Assembly (NCBI GenBank): GCA_016790385.1
Contig: JAEUNV010000381.1
Coordinates: 1-6,667, forward strand
Source of the DNA: Zoogloea sp.
GTDB lineage: Bacteria > Pseudomonadota > Gammaproteobacteria > Burkholderiales > Rhodocyclaceae
Reading direction: 5' to 3'
DNA: 6,667 nucleotides
Shown here in pieces: positions 1 to 6,513 of this stretch. A program made the position numbers and the translations under genes. Each line of letters begins with the position of its first letter. Within the stretch, counting starts at the first letter, position 1. Below the pieces are notes generated by a model. That model had not been told where the DNA came from. It made no database searches and saw only the letters and a list, made by a program, of their open reading frames with translations.

Positions 1-1
1 C

Positions 2-463
2 GACCGTCACGGCAACCGTGATTTCGTGAGCTCAGGCACCATCGCCAGCGGCGAGACCCGCCGCATGATCTGGTGCGAGCCTGGCGAGCCCCCGCCCGCC
101 GCCCTGCTCCCCCACCGCAAGCGCCTGCTGGCCCGACGCATACGCAATTTCGACCACACCAACTGGTGGCAATGGGGCCGGGGCTATCCCCAGAGCGACG
201 CACCGCGTATCTATGTAAACACCAAGACCCGCCGACCCGAGCCCTTCTTCATTCATTCCTGCCCGAATTTCGACGGCGCCGTCCTGGGGGTTTTCCCGCA
301 CCGGACGGACATCGACCTTGACGCCTTTCGCGATGCGCTGAACGCCGTCGACTGGTCCGATCTGGGCTTCATCTGTGACGGCCGTTATCTGTTCAGCCAA
401 CGCAGCCTGGAAAACGCCCCCCTTCCCGCATCTTTCGGCACCTTCCTGCCCGACGATGACTGA
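2..463 (+). CDS. C-terminal part of a probable N6-adenine-type DNA methyltransferase (5'-truncated by window edge)
   Basis: The frame is open from base 2 to a TGA at 461-463, giving 153 residues. An internal GTG at 26 exists, but the frame reads on upstream of it with plausible protein (DRHGNRDF), so this is most likely the end of a longer gene. Visible landmarks are an aromatic cluster NWWQWGRG, then PRIYVNTKTR followed closely by PFF, a segment GAVLGVFP, and a closing block LNAVDW...LGFICDGRYLFSQRSLENAPLP. The tail resembles the end of target-recognition regions in Eco57I-like and other N6-adenine DNA methyltransferases, where a leucine-asparagine segment, a Gly-Arg and a terminal Leu-Pro recur. 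The catalytic NPPY and SAM-binding motifs would lie upstream of the window, so the enzymatic call is inference. No restriction partner is visible downstream. The gene being real is well supported; its function is only moderately so. Confidence 0.55.
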   Translation, partial: DRHGNRDFVSSGTIASGETRRMIWCEPGEPPPAALLPHRKRLLARRIRNFDHTNWWQWGRGYPQSDAPRIYVNTKTRRPEPFFIHSCPNFDGAVLGVFPHRTDIDLDAFRDALNAVDWSDLGFICDGRYLFSQRSLENAPLPASFGTFLPDDD

Positions 464-468
464 AGACG

Positions 469-507
469 CACCATCAAGGGGCGTAAACAGTGGATGGTGT
501 AACATCC
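469..507. repeat. Inverted-repeat cluster between the methyltransferase-like gene and gshA
   Basis: CACCATC at 469-475 is the exact reverse complement of GATGGTG at 493-499, with 17 nt between. The same central arm also pairs another way: GGATG at 492-496 with CATCC at 503-507 around a 6-nt loop. The two hairpins exclude each other. No T-run follows, so this is not a recognisable intrinsic terminator. It could be an operator or an RNA leader element ahead of gshA. The rest of the 464-598 gap shows no convincing promoter. Confidence 0.35.
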
Positions 508-598
508 CGCGAACAATCTCGGGCCGCGCGGGTCCATAACGCACGCCCTTCCGTCGCCCCCGACGCATTGCTTACCCGAGAACAGTTCGCGAGGTCCC

Positions 599-1900
599 AT
601 GGTTCCCCATCTCACCACCGCGCTTACCGGCCCCCTGCTGGAGCTTGAGCGCCATTTCCTCGACAACGCCTGCGCCATCGAGCGCTGGATGCGCACCCGT
701 TGGCAGGAACACCTGCCCCCCTTTTACGGCTCGACCGATCTGCGCAACTCCGGATTCAAGCTCGCACCGGTTGACCTCAACCTGTTTCCGGGTGGATTCA
801 ACAATCTGAACGACGCTTTCATGCCCCTGTGCGTGCAGGCTGCGCAGGCCGCCATCGAGCGCATCTGCGCCGGTGCCGGCTCCATCCTGCTGATCCCCGA
901 GAACCACACCCGCAACCAGTTCTACCTTCAGAACGTGGCCAAGCTGGTGTCCATCCTCCGCCTCACCGGCCTCGAAGTGCGTCTCGGCAGCCTGCTTCCC
1001 GAGATCACCGCGCCTACGGTGGTTGAACTCGCCAACGGCGGCAGCCTGACCCTCGAACCCCTGGAGCGCCACGGAAATCGCCTGGGCCTGAAGGACTTCA
1101 ACCCCTGCGCGGTATTGCTCAACAACGACATGTCCGCGGGCATCCCCCAGGTCTTGCAGCATCTCCACGACCAGTGGGTCATCCCGCCACTCCATGCCGG
1201 CTGGCACTCCCGGCGCAAATCCAACCACGCCGCGGCATACGACCGCGTGACCCAGGACTTCGGCAAAGCCATCGGCATCGACCCCTGGCGCATCAATCCG
1301 GCCTGGGACACCTGCGGCGGTCTGGATTTCCACGCCCGCGCCGGCGAGCAGGAGCTGGCCGACAAGGTCGCCGCCATGCTCGACAACATTCGCGCCAAGT
1401 ACAAGGAATACGAAGTCAGCGACGAGCCCTTCGTGGTGGTCAAGGCCGACGCCGGCACTTACGGCATGGGCGTCATGACAGTCAAGGACGCCGCAGAGCT
1501 GATCGGCCTGAACCGCAAGCAGCGCAACAAAATGAGCGTGGTGAAGGAAGGCCTGGAAGTACATGAAGTCATCATCCAGGAAGGTGTTCACACCTTTGAA
1601 ACGGTCAACAACGCCGTAGCCGAGCCGGTGGTCTACATGATGGATCACTACGTGGTAGGAGGCTTCTACCGGGTACACACCCAGCGCGGCCGCGACGAAA
1701 ACCTCAACTCTCCGGGGATGCACTTCGAGCCCCTGGCTTTCGAAGCGCCATGCAGCCTGCCCGACTGCAACCAGGGGCCCGATGCGCCGCCCAACCGTTT
1801 CTACGCCTATGGCGTGGTGGCCCGTCTGGCGCTCCTCGCCGCCGCTGTCGAGCTCGAAACCACCGAGCCCGCCCCCGCCCTCGAAGAAGCCGCAGCTTGA
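599..1900 (+). CDS. gshA: Glutamate--cysteine ligase, Acidithiobacillus/proteobacterial GshA type
   Basis: This enzyme catalyses the ATP-dependent joining of L-glutamate and L-cysteine to gamma-glutamylcysteine, the first step of glutathione synthesis in the cytoplasm. The 433-residue length and sequence fit the GshA family first defined in Acidithiobacillus ferrooxidans, which differs from the E. coli GshA fold family. Diagnostic stretches are an N-terminal LAPVDLNLFPGGFNNLND, then DPWRINPAWDTCGG, a nucleotide-loop-like VVVKADAGTYGMG (K282, G286, G289, G291), IIQEGV, EPVVYMMD, GGFYRVH and ENLNSPG (E367, N368, N370). The order lysine, glycine loop, acidic pair, then Asn is reminiscent of an ATP-grasp site. 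The tail after about residue 415 is low-complexity (Ala, Glu, Pro). The ATG at 599 is preceded by a weak GAGG and begins the usual MVPHL-type N-terminus. It lies 9 nt before gshB, so the two are surely co-transcribed. Confidence 0.95.
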   Translation: MVPHLTTALTGPLLELERHFLDNACAIERWMRTRWQEHLPPFYGSTDLRNSGFKLAPVDLNLFPGGFNNLNDAFMPLCVQAAQAAIERICAGAGSILLIPENHTRNQFYLQNVAKLVSILRLTGLEVRLGSLLPEITAPTVVELANGGSLTLEPLERHGNRLGLKDFNPCAVLLNNDMSAGIPQVLQHLHDQWVIPPLHAGWHSRRKSNHAAAYDRVTQDFGKAIGIDPWRINPAWDTCGGLDFHARAGEQELADKVAAMLDNIRAKYKEYEVSDEPFVVVKADAGTYGMGVMTVKDAAELIGLNRKQRNKMSVVKEGLEVHEVIIQEGVHTFETVNNAVAEPVVYMMDHYVVGGFYRVHTQRGRDENLNSPGMHFEPLAFEAPCSLPDCNQGPDAPPNRFYAYGVVARLALLAAAVELETTEPAPALEEAAA

Positions 1901-1909
1901 GCGTCCGCC

Positions 1910-2851
1910 ATGAAACTCGCCTTCATCCTCGACCCCCTCGACGCACTCAAGGCCTACAAGGATTCCAGCATCGCCATGATGCGGGCCGCCGCCCGGCGCG
2001 GCCACCAGGTCTTCGCCATCCAGCGCGAAGCTCTGGTGTGGGAGGGTGGCGAGGTGTCGGCCCGGGCCCTGGCCCTCACGCCCACCGATGATGATCACGC
2101 CTGGTATCGGCCCGGCGTCGAAGCCAGCCTGCCCCTCACCGCCTTCGATGCCGTGCTGATGCGCCAGGACCCGCCCTTCGACTTCGAGTACGTCACAGCC
2201 ACCTGGCTCCTCGAACGGGCCGCCCAGGCCGGCGCCCGGGTCTTCAACCACCCGCGTTCGATCCGTGATCACTCCGAGAAGCTCGCCATCACCGAGTTTC
2301 CCCAGTTCACCCCGGCCACCCGGGTGGCCCGGGCTGCGGTCGACATCAATGCCTTCATCGACACCCACGGCGACACCATTCTCAAGCCCCTCGACGGCAT
2401 GGGCGGCAGCCAGATCTTTCGGGTGCGGGCCGATGACCCCAACCGCAATGTCATCATCGAAACACTTACCCAGGACGAGCGCCGCACGATCATGGCCCAG
2501 GCCTACCTGCCGGCCATCGCCGGCGGCGACAAACGGGTGCTGATCATCGGTGGCAAGGTCATCCCCTATACCCTCGCGCGCATCCCCATGGCCGGTGAAA
2601 CCCGCGGCAACCTGGCGGCGGGCGGGCGGGGCGTGGCCATGCCCCTGACCGAGGGCGAGCGCGCCATCGCCGAACACCTGGCTCCCATCCTGTGGGCCCG
2701 CGGCCTCCTCATCGTCGGCCTTGATGTGATCGGCGACCGCCTCACCGAAATCAACGTCACCAGCCCCACCTGCATGGTCGAGATCACCGCCCAGATGGGC
2801 TTCGACGTACCCGGCGCCGTGATCGAAGCCCTGGAAGGGGCATGCGCCTGA
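1910..2851 (+). CDS. gshB: Glutathione synthetase
   Basis: This ATP-grasp ligase adds glycine to gamma-glutamylcysteine to give glutathione, the second step after GshA. At 313 residues it is the usual bacterial GshB size. The N-terminal domain starts MKLAFILDPLDALKAYKDSS, typical of the family. MRQDPPFD (84-91) is followed by the NHPRSIRDHSEKL segment. The ATP-binding LKPLDGMGG lies at 158-166 (K159), with the glycine-rich flexible region around GNLAAGGRG. The metal and product site EINVTSPT is at 280-287 (E280, N282), close in position to the E. coli enzyme's equivalent residues. No key residue appears lost. The ATG at 1910 follows gshA by 9 nt. The 3' end overlaps apbE by 10 nt in another frame, which points to translational coupling. 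Confidence 0.97.
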   Translation: MKLAFILDPLDALKAYKDSSIAMMRAAARRGHQVFAIQREALVWEGGEVSARALALTPTDDDHAWYRPGVEASLPLTAFDAVLMRQDPPFDFEYVTATWLLERAAQAGARVFNHPRSIRDHSEKLAITEFPQFTPATRVARAAVDINAFIDTHGDTILKPLDGMGGSQIFRVRADDPNRNVIIETLTQDERRTIMAQAYLPAIAGGDKRVLIIGGKVIPYTLARIPMAGETRGNLAAGGRGVAMPLTEGERAIAEHLAPILWARGLLIVGLDVIGDRLTEINVTSPTCMVEITAQMGFDVPGAVIEALEGACA

Positions 2852-3888
2852 CACACCGACTTGCCCTCTGGCTGCTCACAACCGGTCTCGCGCTGCTCCT
2901 CGCCGGCTGCCAGCGGGAGCAGCTCCATCAGCAGGAATCCTACGTCTTCGGAACCCGGGTTGAGGTCATCACCTGGGGCACGCCCGAGCGGGAGGCCCGC
3001 GCAGCGACGGCCGCGGTGCTTCAGGAATTCGACCGCCTGCATCGGGCCTACCATGCCTGGGAACCGTCCGAACTCACCACCCTCAACACCGCCATCGCCG
3101 CGGGTACGCCACAGATCCCGGTATCGCCGGAACTGGCCGCCATGCTCACCGATGCCAAGGCCCTTGCCGCCACCGGAGACCAGCTCTTCAACCCGGCCAT
3201 CGGCCAGCTGATCGCCCTATGGGGCTTTCATACGGACACCTTCGCCCCCGCCCGCCCCACACCCGATGCCCTCGCCACCGCCATCAAAGCGCACCCGAGC
3301 ATGGCTGACCTCACGATCAACGGCACCACCGTGAGCAGTCGCAACCGGGCAGTGCAGCTCGATCTGGGCGGCTACGCCAAGGGCTACGCCCTTGATCGGG
3401 CCGCAGCCCTCTTTCGGCAAAGAGGCATTCACAACGCCCTGATCAACATTGGCGGCAATATACTGGCCCTCGGCACCAAAGGTGATCACCCCTGGCGGGT
3501 CGGCATCCAGCACCCGCGGGAGCCCCGCCCCCTGGCCAGCCTCCCCCTGCGCGACGGGGAAGCCATCGGCACCTCCGGTGATTACCAGCGCTTCTTCGAA
3601 CTCGACGGCACGCGCTACTGCCACCTCCTCGACCCCCGCAGCGGCATGCCCGCCCGGGGCACCCAGGCCGTCACCGTCCTCGTCACACCACGCCCGGGCG
3701 CCGGCACGCTCTCCGACGCGGCCAGCAAGCCTGCCTACCTGGGCGGGCCGCAATGGCGGGCGTATACCAAACGCTATGGTATTGAACACGCCCTGAGGGT
3801 CGACGCCGATGGCCGTATTGAAGTCAGCCGGGCGTTGCGCGATCGCCTCCAGTTCGAACAAGGCATATCCGCGACGATCGTGGACTGA
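2842..3888 (+). CDS. apbE: FAD:protein FMN transferase, ApbE lipoprotein
   Basis: ApbE proteins move FMN from FAD to a Ser/Thr of target proteins such as Rnf/Nqr subunits, outside the cytoplasmic membrane. Residues 1-23 form a lipoprotein signal: a basic start (MRLTHR), a hydrophobic stretch, and a lipobox LAGC with C23 as lipidation site. Family landmarks follow: YVFGTRVEV (34-42, Phe where Met is common), ALWGFH, LDLGGYAKGYALD (K180), NIGGN (202-206), GTSGDYQRFFELDG (243-256) and the H..DPRSG block (H261, D264, R266). The C-terminal metal site reads SDAASKP: D292 is kept, but K296 sits where a threonine Mg2+ ligand is usual (DAxxT). The start overlaps the gshB end and is preceded by GAAGGGG, a good ribosome-binding site. 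Its partner flavoprotein is not in the window. The family call is firm; full activity is less certain because of K296. Confidence 0.93.
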   Translation: MRLTHRLALWLLTTGLALLLAGCQREQLHQQESYVFGTRVEVITWGTPEREARAATAAVLQEFDRLHRAYHAWEPSELTTLNTAIAAGTPQIPVSPELAAMLTDAKALAATGDQLFNPAIGQLIALWGFHTDTFAPARPTPDALATAIKAHPSMADLTINGTTVSSRNRAVQLDLGGYAKGYALDRAAALFRQRGIHNALINIGGNILALGTKGDHPWRVGIQHPREPRPLASLPLRDGEAIGTSGDYQRFFELDGTRYCHLLDPRSGMPARGTQAVTVLVTPRPGAGTLSDAASKPAYLGGPQWRAYTKRYGIEHALRVDADGRIEVSRALRDRLQFEQGISATIVD

Positions 3889-3929
3889 ACACCGGCGCGC
3901 GTAATCCGCTCACTCCGGGTTTCTACGGC

Positions 3930-3957
3930 TTGCCGGGGCGGCCCCTTCGGATAGAAT
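3930..3957 (+). promoter_or_regulatory. Candidate sigma70-type promoter for the EIIA-Man gene
   Basis: TTGCCG at 3930-3935 (4/6 to the -35 consensus) and TAGAAT at 3952-3957 (5/6 to the -10 consensus) are separated by 16 bp. The expected transcription start is about 3963-3965, next to or on the ATG at 3965. It lies in the 76-bp gap after apbE and would separate the PTS genes from the glutathione unit. This is pattern matching in GC-rich DNA, so it is moderate evidence only. Confidence 0.5.
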
Positions 3958-3964
3958 GCCCCAC

Positions 3965-4348
3965 ATGATCGGCATTTTCCTCATCACCCACGGCACGCTT
4001 GGCGAATCGCTGATCCAGTGCGCCTGTCATGTGATGAACCGCCGCCCGCCCCAGATCGTGCAATTGGGTGTTTCCGGCCAGGATGACCCGCTGGACGCCC
4101 TGCCCCTGGCAAGGCAGCTGATCACGGTGGTGGATGGCGGCGACGGGGTTCTGATCCTCACCGACATTCTGGGTGCCACCCCCGCAAACATTGCAGCCAA
4201 GCTTCTGGTGCCCGGGCACATCGAGGGTGTCGCGGGCGCCAATCTGCCCATGCTGCTGCGTGCCATCACCTATCGGGAACGCAGCATGGACATGCTGGTC
4301 AAGAAGGCGGTGGCCGGCGCCTGTGAAGGCGTCGTGCACATGAAATAA
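3965..4348 (+). CDS. PTS EIIA component, mannose (EIIA-Man) family, probably regulatory
   Basis: This cytoplasmic protein accepts phosphate from HPr. From the ATG at 3965 it is 127 residues and begins MIGIFLITHG, the family's normal start, with His9 as phosphorylation site. LTDILGATPAN spans 65-75, with D67 equivalent to the Asp that contacts the active-site His in E. coli ManX. GANLPML (N93, P95) is a further family signature. An in-frame ATG at 3956 would add MPH, but it overlaps the candidate -10 box and lacks a ribosome-binding site, so 3965 is preferred. No EIIB, EIIC or EIID domain or gene is present, and the protein stops after the single IIA domain. In such betaproteobacterial sets EIIA is thought to serve regulation rather than sugar uptake. 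It lies 79 bp before ptsH. Confidence 0.92.
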   Translation: MIGIFLITHGTLGESLIQCACHVMNRRPPQIVQLGVSGQDDPLDALPLARQLITVVDGGDGVLILTDILGATPANIAAKLLVPGHIEGVAGANLPMLLRAITYRERSMDMLVKKAVAGACEGVVHMK

Positions 4349-4427
4349 GGCCTCACCAACCCTAACAACAACAATCGCGCCCCACACGCATAGTCTGCAC
4401 ACCGAGGAAGACAGGAAGAACCGAACC

Positions 4428-4697
4428 ATGCCGCGTCAGGAAGCACAAATCATCAACAAGCTGGGGCTCCATGCCCGCGCCTCCGCCAAATTGACCCAGA
4501 CCGCCAGCGCCTACCAGAGCGAAGTCTGGCTGGAGCGCAACGGCAAGCGGGTCAATGCCAAAAGCATCATGGGTGTCATGATGCTGGCGGCCGCCAAGGG
4601 CAGCACCATCACCATTGATACCAGTGGAAACGACGAAGACGAGGCCATGAGCGCCTTGGTCGCCCTGATCGCCGACAAGTTCGGGGAAGGGGAATGA
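4428..4697 (+). CDS. ptsH: Phosphocarrier protein HPr
   Basis: HPr is the 89-residue phosphocarrier that takes phosphate from EI and gives it to EIIA. The active-site block LGLHARASAKL places the phosphorylated His at residue 15 with the supporting R17. Ser46 lies in NAKSIMGVMML, the site phosphorylated by HPr kinase in organisms that have one; hprK is not in this window. The C-terminus (DEAMSALVALIADKFGEGE) is a normal HPr final helix. The ATG at 4428 is preceded by AGGAAG at 4413-4418 with a 9-nt spacing. The upstream 79-bp gap is rich in CAA/CA with no convincing promoter, so it is probably transcribed with the EIIA gene. The ptsI gene follows after 37 bp. Confidence 0.97.
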   Translation: MPRQEAQIINKLGLHARASAKLTQTASAYQSEVWLERNGKRVNAKSIMGVMMLAAAKGSTITIDTSGNDEDEAMSALVALIADKFGEGE

Positions 4698-4705
4698 CGC
4701 GGCCG

Positions 4706-4732
4706 TCCCGCCCGATGGCGCGGGAGGGCGGG
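4706..4732 (+). promoter_or_regulatory. Alternative hairpins covering the ptsI ribosome-binding site
   Basis: The ptsI ribosome-binding site GGAGG (4723-4727, 7 nt before the ATG) lies inside a GC-only inverted repeat. CCCGCCC at 4707-4713 pairs exactly with GGGCGGG at 4726-4732 around a 12-nt loop. A second, exclusive pairing is TCCCGC at 4706-4711 with GCGGGA at 4720-4725. Both cover part of the site. The hairpin starts just after the ptsH stop, so ribosomes finishing ptsH could open it and couple EI synthesis to HPr synthesis. The pairing is seen directly; the regulatory role is inferred. Confidence 0.45.
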
Positions 4733-4734
4733 CA

Positions 4735-6456
4735 ATGAGCTTCACCGTACACGGCTTGGCCGTCTCCCAGGGCATCGCCATCGGTCATGCCCATCTGGTC
4801 TCCCACGCGCTGCTCGAAGTGGCGCACTTCACGATCGCGCCCAAACATGTGGAGGCCGAGGTCACACGCCTGCACAATGCGGTGGCCCGCGTGAAAGCCG
4901 AGCTGGCCGGACTCAAGGCCGCCACCGGCGCCGGTGCAGCCCCCTCGGAAGTGGATGCCTTCGTCGGCATGCACATCATGTTTCTCGAAGACCCGATGCT
5001 GGTGGATGCGGCTGAGCAGCTCATCCGCACACGACGGGCCAACGCCGAATGGGCGCTCGTCCAGCAGATGGAACAGCTGGTCGAGCAGTTCGAGGCGATT
5101 GAAGACGCCTACCTGCGCGAACGCAAATCCGACGTGGTGCAGGTGGTGGAGCGGGTAGTGAAGGTTCTCCTCGGCCATCCCGGCCACCTTCCGCCCAAGC
5201 GCAAGGACGGGCTCGGCACCATCGTCGTCGCCCACGACCTGTCGCCCACCGACACCATCGGTTTCAAGGATCACGCCGTCGCCGGCTTCATCACCGACGT
5301 GGGCGGCCCCACCGGCCACACCGCCATCGTTGCCCGCAGCCTGTCGATCCCGGCCGTGGTTGCCCTGCGCCACATCCGCCATGTGGTGAAGGACGACGAA
5401 CTGATCATCGTCGATGGCTCCCGCGGCGTCGTCATTGTCGATCCGGACGAGCGGGTGCTCGAGGAATACCGGCTGCGCAAGGCGGCGGTCGAACTCGAAC
5501 GCTCCAAGCTCAAGCGCCTCAAGTCCACCCGGGCCGCCACCCTCGACGGCGAAGAGGTGCAGATCCTCGCCAACATCGAGCTGCCCCCCGATGCCATGCA
5601 GGCCAAGGGCGTCGAGGCCGACGGCGTAGGCCTGTTCCGCACCGAGTTCCTGTTCATGAGCCGCGACACCTGGCCGGACGAGGACGAACAGTTCGATGCC
5701 TACCGTACCGTGGTGAAGACCATGGCTGGCAAGCCCGTCACCGTGCGCACCCTCGACGTGGGCGCCGACAAGGAACTCGAAGGCGCCACCCGCACCGAGG
5801 ACAACCCGGCCCTGGGCCTGCGCGCGATCCGCTACTGCCTGGCCGAGCCGAAGATGTTCCTCACCCAATTGAGGGCACTGCTGCGCGCCAGCCACTACGG
5901 CAAGCTGAAGATCCTGATCCCCATGCTGGCCAGCAGCAACGAGATCGACCAGACTCTGGTCCTCCTCGACAAAGCCAAGGCGCAGCTACGCGAACGCAAG
6001 ATCAAGTTTGACGAGGCCGTGCAGGTTGGCGGCATGATCGAAGTGCCCGCCGCAGCCCTGTGCCTGGGCGCCTTCACCCGACGCCTGCAGTTTCTGTCCA
6101 TCGGCACCAACGATCTGATCCAGTACACCCTGGCCATCGACCGCGGCAACGAAGCCGTCGCCCACCTCTATAACCCGTTACACCCGGCCGTGCTGCGCCT
6201 GATCCACCAGACCATCCAGGTCGGCATCAAAGCCGGCATTCCCGTATCGGTATGCGGCGAAATGGCCGGCGACCCGGACTGTGCTCGCCTGCTCATCGGC
6301 ATGGGCCTGCGTCAGTTCTCCATGCACCCGGCGCAGATCCTGGAGGTCAAGCAGGCCATCCTGCGGGCCGACGCATCCGACCTGACCCCCAAGGTGCAGC
6401 GCCTTCTCAAACTGGACGATCCTGACCGGGTGCGGGAGGCAGTGGAAAAGCTCTAG
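4735..6456 (+). CDS. ptsI: Phosphoenolpyruvate--protein phosphotransferase (Enzyme I)
   Basis: Enzyme I autophosphorylates from phosphoenolpyruvate and passes the phosphate to HPr in the cytoplasm. It has 573 residues, close to the 575 of E. coli EI. The N-terminal HPr-binding and phosphohistidine region leads to GGPTGHTAIVARSL with His195 as the active site (a Gly stands before it where Ser is common). The C-terminal PEP-binding barrel has LFRTEFLFM (R302), VRTLDVGADK (R338), NPALGLRAIR, GMIEVPAA (E436 as metal ligand), SIGTNDLIQY (D460) and CGEMAGDP with catalytic Cys507. All expected catalytic residues are present. The start MSFTVHGLAVSQGIAIG is typical. The protein has no fused GAF or IIA domain, so it is a plain EI and not the nitrogen-type PtsP. 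It probably shares a transcript with the EIIA and ptsH genes. Confidence 0.98.
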   Translation: MSFTVHGLAVSQGIAIGHAHLVSHALLEVAHFTIAPKHVEAEVTRLHNAVARVKAELAGLKAATGAGAAPSEVDAFVGMHIMFLEDPMLVDAAEQLIRTRRANAEWALVQQMEQLVEQFEAIEDAYLRERKSDVVQVVERVVKVLLGHPGHLPPKRKDGLGTIVVAHDLSPTDTIGFKDHAVAGFITDVGGPTGHTAIVARSLSIPAVVALRHIRHVVKDDELIIVDGSRGVVIVDPDERVLEEYRLRKAAVELERSKLKRLKSTRAATLDGEEVQILANIELPPDAMQAKGVEADGVGLFRTEFLFMSRDTWPDEDEQFDAYRTVVKTMAGKPVTVRTLDVGADKELEGATRTEDNPALGLRAIRYCLAEPKMFLTQLRALLRASHYGKLKILIPMLASSNEIDQTLVLLDKAKAQLRERKIKFDEAVQVGGMIEVPAAALCLGAFTRRLQFLSIGTNDLIQYTLAIDRGNEAVAHLYNPLHPAVLRLIHQTIQVGIKAGIPVSVCGEMAGDPDCARLLIGMGLRQFSMHPAQILEVKQAILRADASDLTPKVQRLLKLDDPDRVREAVEKL

Positions 6457-6467
6457 CCGCAAACAGC

Positions 6468-6499
6468 CGCGAGGGTTTGACTTGCCACCAAGCCTCGCG
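6468..6499. repeat. Inverted repeat after ptsI, overlapping the metX promoter region
   Basis: CGCGAGG at 6468-6474 pairs exactly with CCTCGCG at 6493-6499. Inside, CTTG at 6481-6484 pairs with CAAG at 6489-6492 around a CCAC loop, leaving bases 6475-6480 bulged. It begins 11 bp after the ptsI stop and could end that transcript, but no T-run follows. It also encloses the candidate -35 box of the next gene, so an operator role is possible. Confidence 0.4.
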
Positions 6500-6504
6500 C
6501 TAAT
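6477..6504 (+). promoter_or_regulatory. Candidate sigma70-type promoter for the riboswitch-metX transcript
   Basis: TTGACT at 6477-6482 (5/6 to the -35 consensus) is followed after 16 bp by GCTAAT at 6499-6504 (4/6 to the -10 consensus). The predicted start near 6511-6512 falls just before the first base of the aptamer stem at 6515, which is the expected arrangement for a compact leader. The location supports the call more than the -10 match does. Confidence 0.5.
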
Positions 6505-6513
6505 CTCTTGGCT

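Noticed and set aside
464..598. A gshA promoter (TAACAT near 501 or CATAAC near 535 as -10)
   Set aside because: Neither has a recognisable -35 at 16-18 bp. A promoter probably exists here or upstream, but I cannot place it.
572..2854. A 760-codon open frame on the - strand opposite gshA and gshB
   Set aside because: It is antisense to two confidently identified genes. Its product is a low-complexity mix rich in Gly, His, Asp and Val with no recognisable domain, as expected from the reverse of GC-rich coding DNA with a GC-biased third codon position.
3934..3946. GGGG-CGG-CCCC as a terminator for the gshA-gshB-apbE unit
   Set aside because: The stem is only 4 bp with a 3-nt loop, has no T-run, and lies within the spacer of the candidate promoter.
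3956..3964. An earlier ATG for the EIIA gene giving an added MPH
   Set aside because: It overlaps the candidate -10 box, has no good ribosome-binding site, and family members start at the MIGI position.
4366..4394. A separate promoter directly upstream of ptsH (CATAGT as -10)
   Set aside because: No -35-like hexamer lies at a suitable distance; the region is plain CA-rich sequence.
4609..5895. A 428-codon open frame on the - strand opposite ptsH/ptsI
   Set aside because: It is antisense to conserved Enzyme I coding sequence, shows the same Gly/His/Asp-rich composition, and has no domain or plausible ribosome-binding context.
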